Shown piece after piece: positions 56,780-64,000 of a stretch of 64,000 nucleotides of DNA (positions are counted from its first letter, which is position 1; each line of letters starts with the position of its first letter). This DNA is from Chelydra serpentina (lineage: Eukaryota; Chordata; Testudines; Chelydridae). The notes under the pieces are model-generated. The model saw nothing but the letters and a program-made list of their open reading frames with translations, did not search any database and was not told where the DNA came from. The DNA is taken from the NCBI GenBank assembly GCA_037349315.1, contig JBAIAC010000051.1, positions 29,548,001 to 29,612,000 on the forward strand, given 5' to 3'. Made by a program: the position numbers and the translations under genes.

Positions 56780-57331
56780 TCCGAGCCAGAAGCCAGATTC
56801 AGCATGGGCACTAATGCTCTAACAAAGCACAAAGGGTTGGGAGGGGCTAGGTTAGGAAGCAGGCTCAGGGCAAGCTGTGTAGGGTTACAGCGTGCTTGCC
56901 AAGATACCCATGCATGCACACAAACGCAGTCTCCCACAAAACATGACTTCCCAGGTTTGAAGTGCCCTGTACTAGGCCCTGTACTCCTCCACTAGGAGGA
57001 GTCTGTAAAAACACCTCCTCATTACTGCACAGATCTGCTGCCTGGGTATATCGGGGCAGAGCTGCAACGCTGGCTACCCAATAAGTAATTTAATGCTGCT
57101 TTTAACTGCTGTCATCCTTGCAGCATCAACACAGCTCTAGAGACTTTCCAGCTCATGCATTGTGGGAAAATGTTAAATGAACTCCAACCTCTGGGCCATC
57201 AGCACAACCCTACTCAAGGCAATGGCCTCACTCAGGTGTCACCAACAGCATCTTTTAGCTCCGAGAACCTTTATTACTGGCAATGGTGCACAAGCAGGAC
57301 AGTACTCAGCTTGGATTGCAGACCCTAAGGA

Positions 57332-58229
57332 ACCTACTGACCGCTATACTTACCTACATGCTTCAAGCTTCCATCCTGGACACACCACACGATCCATTGT
57401 TTACAGCCAAGCTCTAAGATACAACCGCATTTGCTCCAATCCCTCAGACAGAGACAAACACCTACAAGATCTCTATCAAGCATTCTTACAACTACAATAC
57501 CCACCTGCTGAAGTGAAAAAACAGATCGACAGGGCCAAAAGAGTACCCAGGAGTCACCTTCTACAAGACAGGCCCAAAAAAGAAAATAACAGAACACCAC
57601 TAGCCGTCACCTTTAGCCCCCAACTAAAACCTCTCCAGCGCATCATCAAAGATCTACAACCTATCCTAAAAGATGATCCCTCACTCTCACAGATCTTGGG
57701 CGACAGACCAATCCTTGCTTACAGACAGCCCCCCAACCTGAAGCAATTACTCACCAGCAACCACACACCATACAACAAAAACACCAACCCAGGAACCTAT
57801 CCTTGCAACAAAGCCCGATGCCAACTCTGTCAACATATCGATTCAAGTGATACCATCACAGGGCCTAATCACATCCGCCACGCCATCAGGGGCTCATTCA
57901 CCTGCACATCTACCAATGTGATATATGCCATCATGTGCCAGCAATGCCCCTCTGCCATGTACATTGGCCAAACCGGACAGTCTCTACGCAAAAGAATAAA
58001 TGGACATAAATCTGACATCAGGAATCATAACATTCAAAAACCAGTAGGTGAACACTTCAACCTCCCTGATCACTCAATGACAGATTTGAGGATAGCAGTG
58101 TTGCGACAGATTAACTCCAAAAGCAGACTTCAAAGAGAAACTATTGAACTCGAATTGATATGCAAACTAGATTGCGTTGCCTCCGGATTAAATCGTGATT
58201 TGGAATGGCTCGGCCATTATGTTAATTGA
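57332..58229 (+). pseudogene. Penelope-like C-terminal part with intact GIY-YIG endonuclease
   Basis: About 299 uninterrupted codons. The end of the RT (PTDRYTYLHASSFHPGHTTR) leads to a basic linker and the Cys motif YPCNKARCQLC. The GIY-YIG nuclease follows: VIYAIMCQQC, MYIGQTGQSLRKRINGHKSD, GEHFNLPDHS, then IELELICKLDCVASGLNRDLEWL. The stop is TGA at 58227-58229. The domain appears whole, but it lacks the RT palm, so the copy cannot retrotranspose itself. The frame extends by chance upstream to 57177 in non-element DNA. Confidence 0.9.
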
Positions 58230-58424
58230 ATCTATTTCCCTTAAGTTAACGATCCTCATTCACACCTGTGTGACCATCTTGTTTATCACTTCAAAAGCTT
58301 TTTCTTCCCCTGCTGTCATGTTTCCTCTCAACTAATTAGCCTCTTAAGATTGGTCTATACACCTGGACCATCATGTTTCTCTGACTGTATAAATATATCT
58401 GAAATATAATTTCATTCCATGCAT

Positions 58425-58452
58425 CCGATGAAGTGGGTACTAACCCACGAAA
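58425..58452 (+). ncRNA. Hammerhead-ribozyme-like motif, copy 2
   Basis: CCGATGA, a perfect six-pair stem GTGGGT/ACCCAC with loop ACTA, then GAAA. It is the same as 30746-30773 except for one loop base. The same core deviation (CC instead of CT) is present in both copies, so it predates them. Confidence 0.45.
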
Positions 58453-58816
58453 GCTTATGCTGAAATAAATTTGTTAGTCTCTAAGGTGCTACAAGTTTTT
58501 CTTTCTTATTTTCATAGTGCCATGTTGTCACTTTTCAGACGAGAACCACAAGGTAACAAAAGATAATGTCTACACTGCAATAAGACCCGCAGCATAGCCA
58601 TGTCTGGCCCTGTCAGCTGACTCGGCCTTGCATGGCTTAGGCCACAGGACTAAAAACTGCAGTGTAGACATTCGGGAGGGATAGCTCAGTGGTTTGAGCA
58701 TTGGCCTGCTAAACCCAGGGTTGTGAGTTCAATCCTTGAGGGGGCCACTTAGGGAACTGGGGCAAAAATTAGGGATTGGTCCTGCTTTGAGCAGGGGGTT
58801 GGACTAGATGACCTCC

Positions 58817-59392
58817 GTGGACGAAAAGCTGAATATGAGTCAACAGTGTGCCCTTGTTGCCAAGAAGGCTAACGGCATTTTGGGCTGTATAAGTAGGGGC
58901 ATTTCCAGCAGATCGAGGGACGTGATTATTCCCCTCTATTCGGCACTGGTGAGGCCTCATTTGGAGTACTGTGTCCAGTTTTGGGCCCCACACTACAAAA
59001 AGGATGTGGATAAATTGGAAAGAGTCCAACGGAGGGCAACAAAAATGATTAGGGGGCTGGAGCACATGACTTATGAGGAGAGGCTGAGGGAACTGAGATT
59101 GTTTAGCCTGCAGAAGAGAAGAGTGAGGGGGGATTTGATAGCTGCTTTCAACTACCTAAAAGGGGGTTCCAAAGAGGATGGATCTAGACTGTTCTCAGTG
59201 GTAGAAGATGACAGAACAAGGAGTAATGGTCTCAAGTTGCAGAGGGGGAGGTTTAGGTTGGATATTAGGAAAAACTTTTTCACTAGTAGGGTGGTGAAGC
59301 ACTGGAATGGGTTACCTAGGGAGGTGGTGGAGTCTCCTTCCTTGGAGGTTTTTAAGGTCAGGCTTGACAAAGCCCTGGCTGGGATGATCTAG
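58817..59392 (+). pseudogene. CR1-I ORF2 C-terminal fragment, open
   Basis: Codes [24 protein letters not shown] through [13 protein letters not shown] to [10 protein letters not shown] without a lesion, ending in the normal stop. It contains no RT catalytic residues because of 5' truncation. The preserved frame indicates a young insertion. Confidence 0.9.
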
Positions 59393-59478
59393 TTGGGGTT
59401 GGTCCTGCTTTGAGCAGGGGGTTGGACTAGATGACCTCCTGAGGTCCCTTCCAACCCTGAGATTCTATGATTCTATGA
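58817..59478 (+). mobile_element. CR1 LINE copy I, inserted in a SINE tail
   Basis: 662 bp of CR1 3' end, 5'-truncated at GTGGACGAAAAGCTGAATA and ending with two ATTCTATG repeats. Both junctions are exact against the intact SINE, and no target duplication is present. Confidence 0.95.
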
Positions 59479-59924
59479 TAAGGTCCCTTCCAACCCTGAT
59501 ATTCTATGATTCAGGCTGGAGCCCAGGATCCAGCTGAAGCCAGAACATCTATACTTCACATTTTAGTCCCATAAACCCAAACCCGAGTCATTTGACCCAG
59601 GATCTGACACTCAGTGCCACAGGTATTTTGTTGCAGTGTAGACATACTCAAGATGGCTTACTGAGCATGTGCAGTATTACTAGATTCAATCAACCATTAC
59701 TTAAATCCATTTTCCTCACACTCTGCAAAGGCTCCACTCCCTATGGAGGGACAGTTAAAGCCACGATTCAAACTTCAGCTACTTTTGATGCAGCTTTATC
59801 ACAAAATAGAGTGACAATAACATTTTGTTGTTGTTTGAAAGGAAAAGGATTGTATTTCTGCAGGCCTGATGCACAGTCTTGAGCCTTAACCTGAGAGCTT
59901 GGACAGCAATGCCACACTCCTGCT

Positions 59925-60120
59925 CTAGCAGCTGAAGCAGGGGACTGACTTGGGTGTCTTGACTTCTATTCCCATCTCCACCACGAATTCAGTGCGTGGT
60001 TTTATGTAAGTTACTTAGGCCAAAGTTTTCCACTTGAGACACATGCTTTCCAAAGGTGTTGAGCACCTGCAGCTCCCCTCAAAGTTATTAGTCAAGGGCT
60101 CAGCACCTCTGAAAAAATCA
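59925..60120 (+). mobile_element. MIR/CORE-SINE-like relic
   Basis: TCCCATCTCCACCACGAATT, CAGTGCGTGGTTTTATGTAA and GTTACTTAGGCC follow the order of the ancient MIR core (CCA.TGACT.GCTGTGTGACCTTGGGCAAGT.ACTTA). The following AGGTGTTGAGCACCTGCAG and GGGCTCAGCACCTCTGA are inverted and form a hairpin seen in other amniote repeats. Identification is by eye on a decayed sequence. Confidence 0.4.
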
Positions 60121-60289
60121 AGCATTACATGCCCCAAGTTGGGCACCCATAGACTGAAACACCCCAAATCACAAGCCACTTATGAAAGTGTTGACCCTCC
60201 CCCTCCCAGGTCCTGTCATCCACTCAGCACAGCAGATGTCAGAAAGGAGAGAATTTTCAACTCAGCATCCAGTTTCCACAATAAATGAC

Positions 60290-60400
60290 TCAACAAAGCA
60301 CAGCAGGGGAGAAGCAGCCTCTGTGCCTCATCCCCATTTTACAGATGAAGGAATTAACAAAACGACCTTACTTCATGGGAGGCTGAGGAATTGAACTAAT
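60290..60400 (-). mobile_element. Possible second MIR-like fragment
   Basis: TGTGCCTCATCCCCATTTTA and CAGATGAAGGAATTAAC resemble the complement of the MIR TCAGTTTCCTCATCTGTAAAATGGGG region. Short and decayed. Confidence 0.35.
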
Positions 60401-60604
60401 GGTTCTAGCATGCACTGAGATTCTTGGCTATAGATATCAATATCCTGCCTGCCTCTGACACCGCAGCAGTGCGCGACTCCTGCTGGGATATCTTGATAGG
60501 ATGACCTTACCCACAACAAGTGAGCCACAGAAACAGTTATTTCATATTTTACTGCCCAGATTCCCAGACAGCCTTTAAATTGGTCTACGTTAAGGCCATT
60601 TAGC

Positions 60605-60690
60605 TGGTTTTTAGATTGTAAGCTCTGCAGGGCAGAGACCATCTTTCTGTTAGATGTGTACACAGCGCCTAGCAAAATAGGAACACTGCT
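60605..60690 (+). mobile_element. L2-like LINE 3' end
   Basis: TTAGATTGTAAGCTCTGCAG, GGCAGAGACCATCTTTCTGT and CACAGCGCCTAGCAAAATAG follow the order of the ancient L2 3' end. Old and partial. Confidence 0.55.
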
Positions 60691-62111
60691 CTCTGATGTG
60701 TCACTGCAATACAGACAGCATAGCAAGGCCAAGCCTTGCTCTGCTTTTGTGGAGGGCACTGCACACCAGGGCACTCACACCAGAGACTCGCACAGTGGAA
60801 CTGCAGGAGGAATTCTTTCTAAGAGCACTCTTTCCATACTCCTCCCCTGTACCTCTCTGGGCTCTATGCTGCATGCTCTTAGGATGGGGCACTGTGCTTT
60901 GCACACACCGTATATTGTCTGCAGAATGTGTGTTGTGCATTTTGAATTGTTATTTATAAACCACATTAAAGTAGCCTTGAGAAGTGAGGGCAGTTTATGC
61001 AGGGCTGGGTCAATGCTGCCACTGTAAGCTCCTGTTCCCAGGGGCCTGGATTATAGCCTAGACATTAAATTTCAACCCTGATCAGAATTATACATATAGA
61101 CTCACATACAGGGATTTGGGGGAGGGGAGGGAAGAGGAGGCAGGAAAAGTTATGATGATGCCAGGAACACAAGGACATCTGCCATGGTACTAGCCACCCC
61201 AAATAAGGAGACAGGTGGCAGCAGCACTATGGCCCCACCTCCTCTGCATCCGCCTGCACACCTGGCTCCCAGGACAGGGAGCCTACTTTGTTCCCTCTGG
61301 AAGGGAGGAGTCTCCTGCACTCAGAGAGGTGCTTTGTCTGCCTTGGGTAGCTTTTCTCCAGGAGCCTGTTCTGGCAGTGCTCTTCATGCCGCTCCCTACT
61401 GGGGGTGTGGCTCACAGACACCACACAGCCTGATGACATTCATTACCAGGCATGCTGTCCATGTGACAGCAGAGGGGCAGGCAGCACTGCAGAAACCCAG
61501 GATTTGAAATAGTCAATCTTACATAGAGGTACCACAGTCTGTGTCACGTTTGAAGGGCTCCCTGACTCACCACTGCTTTTTAGCCTCCCTTGTACTAGGT
61601 TTAAAAAAACACAAAAAACAAACAAAAAAAAAAAACCATGAGACGAAGAGAAGCTAGCATGAAAGGATTAATCCAAGATGGCAGCAGCTGCTCCCGCTGC
61701 TCTACACCCAGAGCCTCACGCTGGAGCACTCAGCCTGCCCTTGAGGCTCTCTAGAAACATGAGCAGTTGAGAACATTGAAGCAAAATCTATTGTTCCCTG
61801 GGTTTAACAAGTGTCCTTCACTGAGCAATGATTCTCGTCTCCAGCAGCAGCAATTGCAGACCCTCAAAAGTGATGTTTCCACCCCTTGGGTAATAATGTT
61901 ATCCTACCATATAATCCTCAACCCTGTGAGCCTGATGGGGACACAGCCATCTCGCTGGCAAGACACTTCCCGGCCAAGCCCACATTTCCGGTTTTTGAAG
62001 TTACTCTTTGGGAAGACAGTTCCAGTGCTTTTTGGATGAGAACAGTGAGAACATCCTGGAACCATTGGGAGAGAATCCCTCTAGCCGGTTAGCTATCAGA
62101 CTATAAGAAAT
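60691..62111. other. No recognised gene
   Basis: Unique-looking sequence; an A-rich stretch lies at about 61602-61636. Open frames of 60-120 codons lack motifs. Confidence 0.45.
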
Positions 62112-63867
62112 TGAAGGAAGTGTGGGCCCCTTACTGAATGAGGGAGGGAATCTAGTGACAGAGGATGTGGAGAAAGCTAGTGTACTCAATGCTTTTTTTG
62201 CCTCTGTCTTCACAGACAAGGTCAGCTCCCAGGCGGCTGCACTCCGCAGCACGGTATGGGGAGGAGGTGACCAGCCCTCTACGGAGAAAGAAGTAGTTCG
62301 GGACTATTTAGAAAAGCTGGACGAACACAAGTCCATGGGGTCGGATGCAGTGCATCCGACCCCATGGGTGCTAAAGGAGTTGGCCGATGTGATTGCAGAG
62401 CCATTTGCCATGATTTGTCAAAGATAATGGCCATCGGGGGAGGTCCCGGATGACTGGAAAAAAGCTAATGTAGTGCCCATCTTTAAAAAAGGGAAGAAGG
62501 AAGATCCGGGGAACTACAGGCCAGTCAGTCTCACCTCAGTCCCTGGACAAATCATGGAACAGGTCCTCAAGGAATCAATTCTGAACCACTTAAAGGAGGG
62601 GAAAGTGATCAGGAACAGTCAGCATGGATTCACCAAGGGCAAGTCATGCCTGACTAACCTAATTGCCTTCTATGATGAGATAACTGGCTCTGTGGATGAG
62701 GGGAAAGCAGTGGATGTGCTATTTCTTGACTTTAGCAAAGCTTTTGATACAGTCTCCCACAGTGTTCTTGCCAGCAAGTTAAAGTAGTATGGGCTGGATG
62801 AATGGACGGTAAGGTGGATAGAAAACTGGCTGGATGGTCGTGCTCAACGGGTAGTGATCAATGGCTCCATGTCTAGTTGGCAGCCGGTATCAAGTGGAGT
62901 GCCCCAAGAGTCGGTGCTGGGGCCGGTTTTGTTCAATATCTTCATCAACGACCTGGAGGATGGTGTGGACTGCACCCTTAGCAAGTTTGCAGATGACACT
63001 AAACTGGGAGGAGTGGTTGATACGCTGGAGGTTAGGGACAGGATACAGAGGGACCTAGACAAATTAGAGGATTGGGCCAAAAGAAATCTGAGGTTCAACA
63101 AGGACAAGTGCAGAGTCCTGCACTTAGGACGGAAGAATCCCATGCACTGCTACAGACTAGGGACCGAATGGCTGGGCAGCAGTTCTGCAGAAAAGGACCT
63201 AGGGGTTACAGTGGACGAAAAGCTGAATATGAGTCAACAGTGTGCCCTTGTTGCCAAGAAGGCTAACGGCATTTTGGGCTGCATAAGTAGGGGCATTTCC
63301 AGCAGATCGAGGGACGTGATTATTCCCCTCTATTCGGCACTGGTGAGGCCTCATTTGGAGTAGTGTGTCCAGTTTTGGGCCCCACACTACAAGAAGGATG
63401 TGGATAAATTGGAAAGAGTCCAACGGAGGGCAACAAAAATGATTAGGGGGCTGGAGCACATGACTCATGAGGAGAGGCTGAGGTAATTGGGATTGTTTAG
63501 CCTGCAGAAGAGAAGAATGAGGGGGGATTTGATAGCTGCTTTCAACTACCTAAAAGGGGGTTCCAAAGAGGCTGGATCTAGACTGTTCTCAGTGGTAGAA
63601 GATGACAGAACAAGGAGTAATGGTCTCAAGTTGCAGAAGGGGATGTTTAGGTAGGATATTAGGACAAACTTTTTCACTAGTAGGGTGGTGAAGAACTGGA
63701 ATGGGTTACCTAGGGAGGTGGTAGAATCTCCTTCCTTAGAGGTTTTTAAGGTCAGGCTTGACAAAGCCCTGGCTGGGATGATTTAGTTGGGGTTGGTCCT
63801 GCTTTGAGCAGGGGGTTGGACTAGATGACCTCCTGAGGTCCCTTCCAACTCTGAGATTCTATGATTC
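62112..63867 (+). mobile_element. CR1 LINE copy J, 5'-truncated
   Basis: Starts at about GGAAGTGTGGGCCCCTTACT (the [13 protein letters not shown] region of ORF2) and ends with ATTCTATGATTC at 63856-63867. It shares KEGKVIRN and GVPQESVLG variants with copy D. It carries a 35-bp palindrome (62333-62367) and a 29-bp microinversion (62405-62433), which other copies lack. Confidence 0.95.
62122..63780 (+). pseudogene. CR1-J ORF2, rearranged and with several nonsense codons
   Basis: RT order is as in other copies ([23 protein letters not shown]). The frame is damaged by extra bases at the palindrome and by the microinversion, which creates the stop at 62425-62427. Substitution stops follow at 62785-62787 (Lys to TAG), 63361-63363 (Tyr to TAG), 63484-63486 (TAA) and near 63653 (TAG). 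An in-frame loss of ATG (Met) occurs near 63088. All later frames are in register with the upstream one, so net indels are multiples of three up to 63363. Confidence 0.9.
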
Positions 63868-64000
63868 CTCATGCCTGTGTGTCATGTAGTCTAGCATATT
63901 GTAATTGTCACTTGAGCTGGTGTCCCTTGCTACCAAACAGAGGGTACTGTTAGCAGGTTGCTGTCTGAAACCTCCCCTCACTCCCCTCATTTTCTCATCC

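Larger units (their letters stand above)
57329..58515 (+). mobile_element. Penelope-like element copy 2, 5'-truncated
   Basis: Nearly identical by eye to 29650-30825 of copy 1, starting at GAACCTACTGACCGCTA, after the RT catalytic region. It includes the GIY-YIG domain, the hammerhead-like motif and the 3' end CTCTAAGGTGCTACAAG. Near 58392 an internal difference (ATATATCTGAAATATAAT) distinguishes it from copy 1. Confidence 0.93.
58674..59510 (+). mobile_element. tRNA/CR1 SINE copy 7, split by CR1 copy I
   Basis: The head and most of the tail are at 58674-58816 (ending GATGACCTCC). The last part, TAAGGTCCCTTCCAACCCTG to ATTCTATGAT, resumes at 59479. Together they give a full SINE with no base lost or duplicated at the split. 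Confidence 0.93.
58566..59645. mobile_element. MITE interrupted by a SINE
   Basis: Termini ATGTCTACACTGCAA (58566-58580) and TTGCAGTGTAGACAT (59631-59645) are perfect 15-bp inverted repeats. An internal GCAGTGTAGACATTCGG (about 58659) shows that the element is partly palindromic. The SINE starting at about 58674 splits it, and the flanks (ACATTCGG and AGGCTGGAGCCCAGG) rejoin cleanly. Confidence 0.75.

Overview
This is vertebrate, almost certainly reptilian nuclear DNA, and most probably from a turtle. That placement is an inference from repeat content. The window is dominated by CR1 LINEs with the 8-bp ATTCTATG-type 3' tail. It also holds seven copies of a tRNA-derived SINE whose 3' half is the CR1 tail, many small hAT transposons, Penelope-like elements with a GIY-YIG endonuclease, and a Ty3/Gypsy element. 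I recognise no host protein-coding exon, rRNA or functional tRNA gene. Every readable protein comes from a transposon, nearly always in broken form.

Layout. 1-5.3 kb: the 3' part of CR1 copy A, a DIRS-type gag (LAP2-alpha-like) relic split by a SINE, a 0.93-kb DNA transposon and old LINE fragments. 5.3-8.8 kb: AT-rich unique DNA. 8.8-13.1 kb: a SINE and hAT fragments, including a hAT nested inside another hAT. 13.15-19.23 kb: a complete 5.77-kb LTR retrotransposon (5' LTR, tRNA-Leu primer site, gag, protease, integrase, RT-RNase H, polypurine tract, 3' LTR) inserted in a hAT MITE. 19.2-25.4 kb: unique DNA, a second copy of the 0.93-kb transposon carrying a SINE, and a 1.6-kb hAT with a transposase remnant. 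25.4-42.3 kb: a CR1/Penelope cluster. It includes a CR1 with ORF1 (zinc-ribbon-like motif plus SGNH esterase) and ORF2, a nearly complete Penelope-like element, and a CR1 that received four further insertions. 42.3-53 kb: hAT elements in largely unrecognised DNA. 53-64 kb: three more CR1 copies, a second Penelope copy and a three-level nest (MITE containing SINE containing CR1).

How the parts relate. CR1 ORF2 (APE endonuclease plus RT) is the likely machinery that moved both the CR1 copies and the SINEs, because they share a 3' tail. The hAT MITEs would have used a hAT transposase, and one relic is present at 23.7-24.2 kb. The LTR element encodes gag-PR-IN-RT-RH, with integrase upstream of RT. 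This is the unusual Gmr1-type order, and its gag resembles the SCAN domain.

The most interesting observations are that Gmr1-type element with an empty-site paralogue elsewhere in the window; a 29-bp microinversion and a new 35-bp perfect palindrome 37 bp apart in one CR1, with a separate templated change at the same palindromic site in another CR1; nonsense codons shared by several CR1 copies; and hammerhead-like motifs in both Penelope 3' regions.
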